DNA of 64,000 bases. It comes from Bacteroidales bacterium (GTDB taxonomy: Bacteria; Bacteroidota; Bacteroidia; Bacteroidales; UBA932). The notes beneath the pieces are model-generated. The model was not told where the DNA came from. It was given only the letters and a program-made list of their open reading frames with translations, and did not search any database. The position numbers and the translations under genes were made by a program. The DNA lies in NCBI GenBank assembly GCA_024398075.1, contig JAKSJM010000008.1, positions 1-64,000 of the forward strand. The letters run 5' to 3'. Positions 8,726 to 16,432 of the stretch are shown in pieces (position 1 is the stretch's first letter; every line of letters begins with the position of its first letter).

Positions 8726-9487
8726 ATGCGCAATTATTTTCTTTTTTTGTGTTTAATTTCGCCAGTATTGCTCTCTTCGTGTGATGGACTAATGATTGGA
8801 GCATCTACACCTGCGGCAGTGACTAGGTATTATCTTCCAGGAGAATCTTTGGCTAGTCCAAAATTAGAGGTTACAGTCAGTGGCCTGGACTCGTATGGTG
8901 GCTCGCCAGTGCTTTTCGTAAGACCTGATTTGGAAAACCTTGAAACTAAGGATGATAATCCACGTATACGCTATGGTAAAACTTATTCAGTTCTTCCTTC
9001 AGGTGATGCCTATCAGCTTTTCGGAGATAACGCTGGTGAAATCAGAGCGTCTTATGAAAACATGGTCAATGAATTGAAATTGAAGCTGACTTCTAAAGAT
9101 TGTGATATGGTTACTCTCCTGTACGATGGCGGAATGAAACTAACTGCTAATTCTTCGGTTCTAGGAGTAGAAAAGGGAGAAAATCTTATGTCCTGTTTTG
9201 AGGTCGTGGTCAATCAAAGAAGTGAGGAAATTCATCAAGCATTTGATTTGCCAGTGGATTATGATACTATGCTCGGAGCTTGTTTTAGGTTAGTGCCTAC
9301 CAAAAAATACGCATTACCTAGAAAGAATGTGACTTTAGATCTGGAAATTCCAGTAAGGACAGTCATGTATCTCTCTTGGCTTAATGATAGGATCTCAAAT
9401 CCCGAAGCACCGCTTCCGTACAGGTTAGATACCCTGCGATGTCAATTCGTGGCGTCTTTCCCAGTGGACGATGCTCCGGTCAAGTAA
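8726..9487 (+). CDS. Hypothetical lipoprotein next to the C10 protease
   Basis: A 253-residue predicted lipoprotein (MRNYFLFLCLISPVLLSSC). I do not recognise a family. The body looks like beta-rich secreted domains, with a YYLPGESLASPKLEVTV strand-like stretch. The ATG lies one base past the stop of the protease reading frame, so the two are translationally linked and share the AT-rich composition. It could be a partner, chaperone or inhibitor of the protease; C10 proteases are known to be paired with small inhibitors in some bacteria, but no such fold can be read here. The gene ends two bases before the convergent permease gene, with no terminator between them. Confidence 0.75.
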   Translation: MRNYFLFLCLISPVLLSSCDGLMIGASTPAAVTRYYLPGESLASPKLEVTVSGLDSYGGSPVLFVRPDLENLETKDDNPRIRYGKTYSVLPSGDAYQLFGDNAGEIRASYENMVNELKLKLTSKDCDMVTLLYDGGMKLTANSSVLGVEKGENLMSCFEVVVNQRSEEIHQAFDLPVDYDTMLGACFRLVPTKKYALPRKNVTLDLEIPVRTVMYLSWLNDRISNPEAPLPYRLDTLRCQFVASFPVDDAPVK

Positions 9488-9489
9488 TA

Positions 9490-10278
9490 CTATTTCTTGA
9501 TAAAGAGGAATGCTGTCAGTGGCAATGCGATGATGGCCATAGTTGCGCTGATAGGCAGATATATGCCGAAGCTGACATATTCCACTACGAGATAGGTAAC
9601 GAGGAGCAGTCCCACTCCCATAGCTGAGGAAAGCATATAATGCTTTCTTATATCCTCTGATTTACAGATAGTTCTGCTGAGATTCGGCACTCCCAGTGAG
9701 ATGAAGCCGATAGGACCACATATGCTTACTGCGGAGGTGACAAGAAACATTATGAGAAGAAGCGCGAGCGCCTTTCTCCATGCTGACAGTTCTATCTCTC
9801 CACGGAAGTGTCTCGTAAGGTCACGATGTTGCCAGATGGCAGCCCCAAAGCCTACTATGAAGAGACCCACGGAAAAGAGGATGTCTGCTGTGGTTACTCC
9901 CTCGAGGCGGAAGTTTGCCGCTCCCCAGAGATAATACTGCTTCAGGAGGTCACCATTTGGCGCATTTGTTACCACGATGGTTCCGAGTGAACCTATGAAG
10001 GTACCGAAAATGATACCGAAGGTAATGAGGTTCTGTGTCGAGATCCGGAGTGTCACGAAGAAGCAGATGATGGTACATATAAGTGTACAGATGAAGGAAC
10101 CAACTGTAAGTGAGCACCATCCGCTCATGGTTGCTGCGGCAGCTCCTAGGCATGCGGCAGAGCCAAGTCCTAGAGAATATACATCTCCTAGCTGATTGCG
10201 CCACAGATACTGCATCTGAATGCCTCCTACGGGCAATGCAATGCCCGACAGGAGGACGTATAGTAAACTTAATAACAT
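9490..10278 (-). CDS. Short BtuC/FecCD-like ABC permease
   Basis: A 262-residue polytopic membrane protein of the FecCD family, which forms the inner-membrane channel of vitamin B12, haem and siderophore importers. ALPVGGIQMQYLWRNQLGDVYSLGLGSAACLG corresponds to the conserved GAxLxxxGxxxQxxxxNPLAxPxxLG region, which lies about 60-70 residues into normal members such as E. coli BtuC (326 residues). TM1 and the LPR motif are therefore missing. SICGPIGFISLGVPNLSR matches the cytoplasmic coupling region. The C-terminus looks complete. The ATG overlaps the stop of the upstream btuG-like gene (TAATG), so the short form is the natural start. No ATPase or binding protein follows; the operon ends against an AT-rich convergent patch. 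Confidence 0.8.
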   Translation of the reverse strand: MLLSLLYVLLSGIALPVGGIQMQYLWRNQLGDVYSLGLGSAACLGAAAATMSGWCSLTVGSFICTLICTIICFFVTLRISTQNLITFGIIFGTFIGSLGTIVVTNAPNGDLLKQYYLWGAANFRLEGVTTADILFSVGLFIVGFGAAIWQHRDLTRHFRGEIELSAWRKALALLLIMFLVTSAVSICGPIGFISLGVPNLSRTICKSEDIRKHYMLSSAMGVGLLLVTYLVVEYVSFGIYLPISATMAIIALPLTAFLFIKK

Positions 10279-11315
10279 TACTGAGCTGCTACTGCCTGAG
10301 GGTTCAGGCCTTGAGTGTCAAACTTGTCGTAGAGAGTGCCGTCGGATGTGAAGACATACATGTCTCCGTTTGTCTTATAGTCAGAAGCGCCTACCCAGAC
10401 ATATCCTGTGGTGGCAGAGATTGAATAGGCGTTTTCAACTGTCTGGCTGAATGTGGTCTTCTTTGTGCCAGTCTTTGCGTCGAAGACATTGACGGATCCT
10501 GGAAGAGGTTTCCACTCTGCATCGTATCCTCCACAGAGAACATAGAGCGTTTCGTCACAGAGCGCTATGGCCGAAGGACTTGAGCAGTCTACCGTGCTGA
10601 CGGTTCCGCTGGTGGCGTCGATGCACTGGAGCATTGACGGAATCATGCCATAGTCGCCAAGGCTCAGGAGGTAAAGTTTTGATCCACAGGCCTTTATTGT
10701 TGCTGGGTTTGTGTTTACGGTGATGGTGGAGACTTCCTTGAAAGTGGCCTCGTCCACTACTGACACGGTGTTGTTGTAGGTAGGGTAGAGGTAACCTCCC
10801 GAGTTCGCTACGTATACCTTTCCATCTACGCATGCCACGCCTTCTGGGTTAGGACCGACAGCGGTGACCTTCACGGAGCCATCTGCGGAGATGAGTCCAA
10901 CATATCCCTCATAGTAAGATACATAGATGCCTTTCGAGCCTTTTGCGAGGTAGCGAGGAGATAGCTTGTTTCCGCCCTCGGTGGCTACAATCTCCTTCTT
11001 GATCTTGAGATCCTTGTCGGTAACGAATACTACCTTGGAGCCGTTTACGGCGATGTAGACGTTTTCATCGTCCACGAGGATGTCCTGGCCGAGATCGCCC
11101 AGAGCCTTGCCGTTCACTGTCCCAAATACGTCAGCTGCAAGAGACTTGGTTTTCGTGTCATAGATGCCAATGCTTGCATTGTTGTCTCCCCAGTTTCCAT
11201 TGTTCATTACATAAAAACCTGAGGGAAGAAGCTCTGCTGGGTCTTCTACAGGGGTCTTGTTACATGAGATAGCCACGGTCATCGCCATGGCGAGCAATAA
11301 AAGTACTTTTTTCAT
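10278..11315 (-). CDS. BtuG-like beta-propeller surface lipoprotein
   Basis: A 345-residue lipoprotein (lipobox AISC at residues 15-18) built from repeated YncE-like beta-propeller blades. Recurring strands include GIYDTKTKS, VAVVDEATFKEV-like segments, NVFDAKTGTK and repeated NVYIAVNGSKV/KVYVANSGG motifs. Bacteroides BtuG proteins have this architecture, sit on the cell surface with BtuB and bind cobalamin with very high affinity. Position supports the same role: it follows a BtuB-like receptor with a 4-bp overlap, in an operon controlled by a B12 riboswitch. The assignment rests on architecture and context; other DUF5074-type propellers exist. Confidence 0.8.
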   Translation of the reverse strand: MKKVLLLLAMAMTVAISCNKTPVEDPAELLPSGFYVMNNGNWGDNNASIGIYDTKTKSLAADVFGTVNGKALGDLGQDILVDDENVYIAVNGSKVVFVTDKDLKIKKEIVATEGGNKLSPRYLAKGSKGIYVSYYEGYVGLISADGSVKVTAVGPNPEGVACVDGKVYVANSGGYLYPTYNNTVSVVDEATFKEVSTITVNTNPATIKACGSKLYLLSLGDYGMIPSMLQCIDATSGTVSTVDCSSPSAIALCDETLYVLCGGYDAEWKPLPGSVNVFDAKTGTKKTTFSQTVENAYSISATTGYVWVGASDYKTNGDMYVFTSDGTLYDKFDTQGLNPQAVAAQ

Positions 11316-13228
11316 TTGTATGATATTTTGAGATTCATTCTATAGTTTCTTCCTGGCATAGGGTAACCATGCACGACTTCGTAGTTCTTTCCGGCGAGGT
11401 TCAGTGCGTCGAACGAGAGTCGCAGGAAGACTTTCCTGACTTTGAATCCCCTTGCAAGTGTCAAGGAGTGGTCAAAGTACGGGTCGAGAGCATTGGACTC
11501 GATATTCTGGGCAAGGAAGTATCTGATACCCACGGCGTTGAGGGTATATGTGAGGTCGCACCACGGAGTCTCCAGAGTCGCTATGCCACTTCCTGAATGA
11601 CGTGGCGTATACTGAATCTGATGCCTGTAGTTCTTCGCGGAAGGGTCTGTGACGTCCACTGCGTGCTGGAAAGAGTAGCTCATCGACAGATGAGCGCGCA
11701 TGCCGTCTGAAAGTGAAGCATGACATAGCGCGGTGAGGTCCAGCCCCGACATCTCCACCTCTCCTATGTTATGCATCTTCCAGATGAACATGGTCGGCAC
11801 TGCGACTATCTTGTCTTTTACATTGCCATAATAGCCATCAGCCGTGATGGTGATGCCCTTCGCTGTCCAAGTAAGACCCAGGTTCGTCTGCTTCGCTATC
11901 TCTGGGCGCAGTGATGTGTTTCCCACGCGTGCGTAGTATAGGTCATTGAAGGTCGGCATCCTGAAGCCATCACGATAGCTGGCGCGAAGGCGAAGGCCGG
12001 AGAGCAGCTCGTAGGAGGCACTCACGGAAGGGGAGAGCCGACGTCTGTCCGGCGCGGGACGGCCACTTCCTACCCATTCGTGAGCCAATGTCCCCGAAAT
12101 GCTGCTCACGACAGTGAGCCTCTGCGAATGGTACTTTCCGGAGATGGCTGTGATGGAAGTGATGCGACGTGGGAACACGCATTCTGGGATATCGGAGTCC
12201 AGAACATTGGCAAATAGATCTTCAGCAAACGCAAACTCAAGCATCTCGATAGGGGTGAACCCAATGATACAGCTTCCAGCAAGTTCGCGCTGCAGGTAGT
12301 GGTCGTCCTCTGGCTGCTGGTACTTCGCAGAGACATCCAGGTATCTGTTTGCGCTGCGCGTGAATGAGAGCGTGCTTCGCGATCTCCACTTCTCGTTCCA
12401 TCCGTGCTCCCAGTTCAGGCTGGAAGAGAGATCGCGGTCCCAGAGCCTCTCGGTAGGGTCCTGTGTGTAGTAGATGACCTGTCCAGGCAGACCACGCTCC
12501 GAGCTGCGCCAGTTCAGCTTGGCCTGCAGCTCCTCGCCATAGATGTTAAGCTCGCTGTTCAGTATGCTTACGTCGCTGCCGAGTCGTCGCTGCTGGACGG
12601 TCTCTTTACCATTGGCCAATGTGAATGGATATGCGCCATCAGACTTCGTCCAGTCGGCGCTCGCACTGACGCTCCACTTCTGCGCGAGGCGTCTTTCCAG
12701 CCTGACAGATGGGCGATAGGTCTGGAAGGATCCATACCGCATGCTGGCGATGAGCTTCGTGGCACTGTCGCTGAAATCGGGTTTCTGGCTTCTTAGAACC
12801 AATGTTCCTGCAGAATTCAGCGTTCTGGCGTTTCTGAAGATATCGTCTGCTCCGCCTATCTCCATGGCTATTTCCGCCAGATGCTCTGTGCTGAATCGAG
12901 ATATGTCGATGCTCCCGTTCTGCGCATCTGAGACTGGCACCCCGTCGTAGGTGACTGATGTGTGCTGCGCCCCTAAGCTCCTTACCGATACGGTCTTAAG
13001 CCCTCCTATGCCGCCGTAGTCCTTGATGCTTACGCCGGCGAAGGTACGCAGCACCTCATGCAGGCTCACGGCCCCGCTGCGCTCAATCGCTGCGGCGCCG
13101 ATGCTCCTTATCGGTGCTGTGCTGGTCGCGGTGCCCTCTCTTCGCGAGGTCACCTTGGCTGCGCCCAAAGTATCTGGCATCTCTGTCATGAACAGGGACG
13201 CCGTAATCAACATTACTGCTAGAGACAT
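11312..13228 (-). CDS. btuB: TonB-dependent receptor, BtuB-like (corrinoid uptake)
   Basis: A 638-residue outer-membrane receptor predicted to import cobalamin or other corrinoids using TonB energy. A signal peptide is followed by the plug domain, with SLHEVLRTFAGVSIKDYGG, VSVRSLGAQHTSVTYDGVPV and AGTLVLRSQ typical of plugs. A beta-barrel of repeated aromatic strands follows, with a C-terminal strand ending NYRMNLKISYK. There is no N-terminal carboxypeptidase-like extension, so it is the classic BtuB/CirA type rather than SusC. A cobalamin riboswitch lies directly upstream on the same strand, which is the main reason for naming the ligand. The gene overlaps the btuG-like gene by four bases (ATGA). 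Confidence 0.88.
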   Translation of the reverse strand: MSLAVMLITASLFMTEMPDTLGAAKVTSRREGTATSTAPIRSIGAAAIERSGAVSLHEVLRTFAGVSIKDYGGIGGLKTVSVRSLGAQHTSVTYDGVPVSDAQNGSIDISRFSTEHLAEIAMEIGGADDIFRNARTLNSAGTLVLRSQKPDFSDSATKLIASMRYGSFQTYRPSVRLERRLAQKWSVSASADWTKSDGAYPFTLANGKETVQQRRLGSDVSILNSELNIYGEELQAKLNWRSSERGLPGQVIYYTQDPTERLWDRDLSSSLNWEHGWNEKWRSRSTLSFTRSANRYLDVSAKYQQPEDDHYLQRELAGSCIIGFTPIEMLEFAFAEDLFANVLDSDIPECVFPRRITSITAISGKYHSQRLTVVSSISGTLAHEWVGSGRPAPDRRRLSPSVSASYELLSGLRLRASYRDGFRMPTFNDLYYARVGNTSLRPEIAKQTNLGLTWTAKGITITADGYYGNVKDKIVAVPTMFIWKMHNIGEVEMSGLDLTALCHASLSDGMRAHLSMSYSFQHAVDVTDPSAKNYRHQIQYTPRHSGSGIATLETPWCDLTYTLNAVGIRYFLAQNIESNALDPYFDHSLTLARGFKVRKVFLRLSFDALNLAGKNYEVVHGYPMPGRNYRMNLKISYK

Positions 13229-13269
13229 CTGTATGGATCGCTAAGACCATGGACTTGACCCCGAGTCCG

Positions 13270-13447
13270 TCGGTAATACTTGACCGTGGCAGGTCTTCTG
13301 GCTTGCTCCTTCACATGGCACCTTCCCGCCCTCAGGCAGTGGTATCAGAGACCATGGATGGATAGTGGAGCATACAGCTGCGGGCACAGTCCAGGATTCT
13401 CACCTGGTTCCCTTTTCAAGCGCCTAATGGCACTCACCTCGATCCGA
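13270..13447 (-). ncRNA. Cobalamin riboswitch
   Basis: The minus strand carries the conserved B12 aptamer core. GGGAACCAGGTGAGAATCC lies around 13410, followed by CTGTGCCCGCAGCTGTA. The B12 box AAGCCAGAAGACCTGCC is at 13304-13288. It lies between a perfect -7 box (13451-13458) and the btuB start at 13228. Repression by cobalamin of the three-gene uptake operon is expected. Boundaries are approximate. Confidence 0.95.
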
Positions 13448-13450
13448 GCA

Positions 13451-13458
13451 CAAATTTA
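13451..13458 (-). promoter_or_regulatory. -7 box of the riboswitch/btuB operon
   Basis: The minus strand reads TAAATTTG, a perfect match, predicting a start near 13445 at the edge of the aptamer. It is divergent from the plus-strand promoter at 13470-13477. Confidence 0.75.
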
Positions 13459-13469
13459 CAGAAAAATTC

Positions 13470-13477
13470 TATTTTTG
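13470..13477 (+). promoter_or_regulatory. -7 box of the DUF4252/ECF operon
   Basis: TATTTTTG is a perfect TAnnTTTG match 66 bp before the ATG at 13544, divergent from the riboswitch promoter. If the operon is autoregulated, the ECF factor may use another site, but none is obvious. Confidence 0.6.
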
Positions 13478-13543
13478 CATTAACATTGTTTGTGGCTCTT
13501 CGTCTATTTGTCGGAGCGCCTGAAAAATGCCTCCTTGATTGAT

Positions 13544-14047
13544 ATGAAAAAGATACTATTGATATTTACATTAGCCTTTATGACCCTGGCTTCGTATGGC
13601 CAGAGCATACCTAGGGCAGAGTTGTTCGCAATCGTGAACAAATACAGGGTCTACGAAGAGGTAGACGTGATGAAGGTCGGTACACTTGGTACCGCGGCAT
13701 TGAAGAACCTTATCTTCACCTCGATGGCTTCTGAAGGTCTCGGTGGGGATGCCAGAGCCGTGATGGATCTCATCAGAGGCGTGAAGAAGATGGCCATCAT
13801 GGACTATGAGGGCTGTTCCTCAAAGATGAGAGCTCGCATCACAGGCGAGATCGAAGATGCTCTCAGGGGCTGTGAGATGCTCATGGAAGCTAAAGATGAA
13901 GACTCAGCCATGCGCATATATGGCGTGGTCGCTGAAAATTCAAACAAGGTCAGTGATTTTGTGCTTTTCGCACCGAATGACTGCAGTCTGATATGCCTTT
14001 TCGGTAGCATCTCGCTGGATGCTATCATGAGATACACAAACCAGTAG
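13544..14047 (+). CDS. DUF4252 family exported protein (first copy)
   Basis: A 167-residue exported protein, MKKILLIFTLAFMTLASYGQ being a signal peptide. The body resembles DUF4252, a small Bacteroidetes domain of unknown function: a MKVGTLGTAALK-like segment, a helical region, and a C-terminal ICLFGSISLDAIMRY strand-helix. The second DUF4252 gene three genes on ends similarly (ICLDGNIYMKDLERL). The ATG at 13544 is chosen because it directly begins the signal peptide; the frame is open further upstream. The next gene, an ECF sigma factor, starts three bases after the stop. Function is unknown; the arrangement suggests an envelope-sensing or stress-response role. Confidence 0.8.
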   Translation: MKKILLIFTLAFMTLASYGQSIPRAELFAIVNKYRVYEEVDVMKVGTLGTAALKNLIFTSMASEGLGGDARAVMDLIRGVKKMAIMDYEGCSSKMRARITGEIEDALRGCEMLMEAKDEDSAMRIYGVVAENSNKVSDFVLFAPNDCSLICLFGSISLDAIMRYTNQ

Positions 14048-14050
14048 GAT

Positions 14051-14530
14051 ATGACACGCGAAGAGTTCAATGTTCAGGTGCTTCCGCTTTCGGATTCGCT
14101 CTATAGGGTAGCCTTCTACCTTCTGGAGTCGGAGACTGATGCCATGGACGCCGTGCAGGATCTCTTCGTAAAGCTCTGGAAGGGCAGAGAAAGCCTGGCG
14201 GATGTAAAGAACCTGAAGGCCTACTGCATCACAATGATGAAGAACCTGTGCTATGACATCATACGCAAGGCTTCCCGCGTCCAGAGTGTAGAGATTCCAG
14301 AAAGTCTTTCTGCAGGCAGCAATGCCGAGAAGGAGCTTATGGATAAGGAGAGACTGTCACGCGTGATGGCCGCTATGGAAAAGCTTCCGAAGAGCCAGCG
14401 TGAAGTTCTGAAGATGTATGTTTTTGATGAATTGTCTTACGAGGAGATCGCCCAGAAGACGGGAAAGTCAAATCTTAACCTTAGGGTGCTCATCAGTATG
14501 GCAAGGAAAAACTTGAAGGAGCTGTTATGA
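14051..14530 (+). CDS. ECF-type RNA polymerase sigma factor
   Basis: A 159-residue sigma-70 family protein with region 2 (YLLESETDAMDAVQDLFVKLW, then NLKAYCITMMKNLCYDIIR) and region 4 (MEKLPKSQREVLKMYVFDELSYEEIAQKTG with a helix-turn-helix). The size and two-domain layout are those of extracytoplasmic function sigma factors. Its last four bases overlap the next gene, a membrane protein in the usual position of an anti-sigma factor. The target regulon cannot be deduced, but DUF4252 genes on both sides are likely members. Confidence 0.93.
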   Translation: MTREEFNVQVLPLSDSLYRVAFYLLESETDAMDAVQDLFVKLWKGRESLADVKNLKAYCITMMKNLCYDIIRKASRVQSVEIPESLSAGSNAEKELMDKERLSRVMAAMEKLPKSQREVLKMYVFDELSYEEIAQKTGKSNLNLRVLISMARKNLKELL

Positions 14531-14922
14531 AAACATTGGAAGAAATCGATCAGATGAGCCTCGACCTGCTGGAGCAGGTCGCTGATGACGAGTCTGTCAA
14601 GGCACCGAAGGAGCTTGTGGACAAGGTGAGACAAACCATTGATTTAGAGGAGTTTCTTGAGCCGGCGAGCACTCTCTCGACAGCGAAGGTCATACGCTTC
14701 GCGGCTCCTCTTGTGGCTGTGGCTGCAGCCGTCGCCATTGTCGTTTCGCTGCCTTCATCTTCGCTGAAGGATACCTATGACGATCCCGAGATGGCTTATG
14801 CTGAACTGGAGAGGACGCTGAGCTACATCTCGTCGAAGATGACAGCGAGTGTAAGCATGGCTATGGAGGCTGAAGCCAATGTGACAGCTCGCGCAAACGA
14901 AATCATTGATGAAATAAAATAA
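14527..14922 (+). CDS. Putative anti-sigma factor, single-pass membrane protein
   Basis: A 131-residue protein with an acidic cytoplasmic N-terminal region (about 1-55), one membrane segment (VIRFAAPLVAVAAAVAIVVSL, about 57-77) and a helical extracytoplasmic tail. It overlaps the sigma gene by four bases (ATGA). The topology and coupling are those of membrane anti-sigma factors, but no zinc-binding HxxxCxxC motif is present, so the assignment comes from context. Nine bases separate it from the second DUF4252 gene. Confidence 0.65.
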   Translation: MKTLEEIDQMSLDLLEQVADDESVKAPKELVDKVRQTIDLEEFLEPASTLSTAKVIRFAAPLVAVAAAVAIVVSLPSSSLKDTYDDPEMAYAELERTLSYISSKMTASVSMAMEAEANVTARANEIIDEIK

Positions 14923-14930
14923 AGTGATAT

Positions 14931-15419
14931 ATGAAAAAGATTTTCGCACTTGCAGCATTCTTGCTGCTTACGGTATGCACATTTGCTCAGGATGGTAAGA
15001 GCATCTATATGAAGTACTCCGATGAGCCTGGTGTAAGCGCTGTCTACATCTCTCCTGCAATGTTCAGGATGATCGGCAAACTCCCGGACATGTCAGTAGG
15101 TCGCGACTCCATGAACATTACTCCTATCGTCAAGTCGCTTAGGGGAATGTACCTTATATCGACTGAGAACAGGGCTGTCGCAAATGCTCTCAAGGGCGAT
15201 GTGAAAAGCTTCATGAACAAGGGTAAGTATGAGCTTCTTCTCGAAGCCAAGGAAGACGGCGAGGTGGTAAGGATGTACACGATGCAGAAGGGAGAGTTCG
15301 TCACGAACTTTGTCTTGATGGCGGCAGAAGACTCTGAGTGTACATTCATCTGCCTTGATGGAAACATCTACATGAAAGACCTAGAACGGCTTCTTGGCGA
15401 ATCAGGTATCATGGATTAA
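14931..15419 (+). CDS. DUF4252 family exported protein (second copy)
   Basis: A 162-residue exported protein with a signal peptide (MKKIFALAAFLLLTVCTFAQ). The mature part carries EPGVSAVYISPAMFRMIGKLP, a central DUF4252-like helix and strand, and a C-terminal TFICLDGNIYMKDLERL segment. It is clearly related in layout to the protein at 13544-14047 but not a near-identical duplicate. It is the last gene of the four-gene sigma operon and is followed by a strong terminator. Biochemical function is unknown. Confidence 0.82.
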   Translation: MKKIFALAAFLLLTVCTFAQDGKSIYMKYSDEPGVSAVYISPAMFRMIGKLPDMSVGRDSMNITPIVKSLRGMYLISTENRAVANALKGDVKSFMNKGKYELLLEAKEDGEVVRMYTMQKGEFVTNFVLMAAEDSECTFICLDGNIYMKDLERLLGESGIMD

Positions 15420-15425
15420 AGAAAA

Positions 15426-15455
15426 AGCCTCTGGAATAGCTCCAGAGGCTTTTTT
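15426..15455. terminator. Bidirectional terminator between the DUF4252 and tpiA genes
   Basis: A perfect 10-bp stem (15426-15435 with 15441-15450, loop ATAGC) is flanked by T-runs on both strands, so it can serve the plus-strand sigma operon and the convergent tpiA. Confidence 0.85.
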
Positions 15456-15477
15456 ATGACTTTACGCTTTCGCTTGA

Positions 15478-16233
15478 TTAGAATGCGAGAGCGATGCCGA
15501 TGAAGTCCTCAGCCTTGAGTGCTGCACCACCGATGAGACCACCGTCGATGTCTGGCTTGGCGAAGAGCTCCTTGGCATTTGAAGGCTTGCAAGAACCACC
15601 ATAAAGGATGGTCATCTCCTCTGCAACCTCAGCGCCGAACATGTCAGCTACGACCTTACGTACATAAGCGTGGATCTCCTCAGCCTGGTCAGCGGTAGCG
15701 GTCTTGCCTGTACCGATAGCCCATACTGGCTCGTAAGCGATAACGATGCTCTTCATATCCTCAGCTGTGAAGTTCTTGAGTACGTTCACGGTCTGAGCCT
15801 CGCAAACTGCGAAGTGCTTGTCAGCCTCACGCTCCTCGAGATTCTCACCGATGCAGAAGATAACCTTGAGACCAGCTGCGAGAGCGAGCTTGATCTTCTC
15901 AACGAGCTTCTCATCAGTCTCACCATAGTACTGGCGACGCTCTGAGTGACCGAGGATGGTGTACTCACAGCCTACTGAAGTAAGCATGTCTACTGAGATT
16001 TCACCAGTGTAAGCTCCCTTTGCGTGGTCAGCGCAGTTCTCAGCTGAAAGAGCGACGCGAGTGCCCTTAACAACCTCGTTTACAGGATAAAGGTGAGTGA
16101 ATGGAGTACCGATGACGAGTTCAACGTCAGCAGGAACCTGTGCAGATGCGGCAACTACTGCCTTTGCGAGTTCTACGCCCTCTGGAACTGTAGTGTTCAT
16201 CTTCCAGTTTCCAGCTACAATGTGCTTTCTCAT
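15478..16233 (-). CDS. tpiA: Triosephosphate isomerase
   Basis: A 251-residue cytosolic glycolytic enzyme interconverting dihydroxyacetone phosphate and glyceraldehyde 3-phosphate. GNWKMN with the substrate-binding Lys lies at the N-terminus, GHSERR carries the catalytic His, and [13 protein letters not shown] carries the catalytic Glu followed by the flexible loop. [10 protein letters not shown] and [10 protein letters not shown] form the phosphate-binding end. Length is normal. Codon use is strongly biased. It is transcribed from its own promoter (16290-16297). Confidence 0.98.
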   Translation of the reverse strand: MRKHIVAGNWKMNTTVPEGVELAKAVVAASAQVPADVELVIGTPFTHLYPVNEVVKGTRVALSAENCADHAKGAYTGEISVDMLTSVGCEYTILGHSERRQYYGETDEKLVEKIKLALAAGLKVIFCIGENLEEREADKHFAVCEAQTVNVLKNFTAEDMKSIVIAYEPVWAIGTGKTATADQAEEIHAYVRKVVADMFGAEVAEEMTILYGGSCKPSNAKELFAKPDIDGGLIGGAALKAEDFIGIALAF

Positions 16234-16289
16234 TTTTCTATAAAGTTTATAAGTTAATTTCTGTCAAAAGCCGTTTGGCTTAAATCATA

Positions 16290-16297
16290 CAAAATTA
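16290..16297 (-). promoter_or_regulatory. -7 box of tpiA promoter
   Basis: The minus strand reads TAATTTTG, a perfect match 57 bp before the tpiA ATG. Confidence 0.65.
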
Positions 16298-16368
16298 GTG
16301 ATTATTCCGCTTTTTTCCTAAAATATATGCACTATGCAATACATATTCATAATGTGAGAATAATTGCT

Positions 16369-16376
16369 TAACTTTG
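16369..16376 (+). promoter_or_regulatory. -7 box of the tyrS-rbfA-permease operon
   Basis: TAACTTTG is a perfect match; the predicted leader is about 50 nt before the tyrS ATG at 16433. The box lies inside the open frame upstream of that ATG, which argues against an earlier start. Confidence 0.65.
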
Positions 16377-16432
16377 TAGTCTATATGCGCTTTATGCGCT
16401 TTTCGGCAGATTATAGAAATAGAAAAAGTCAT

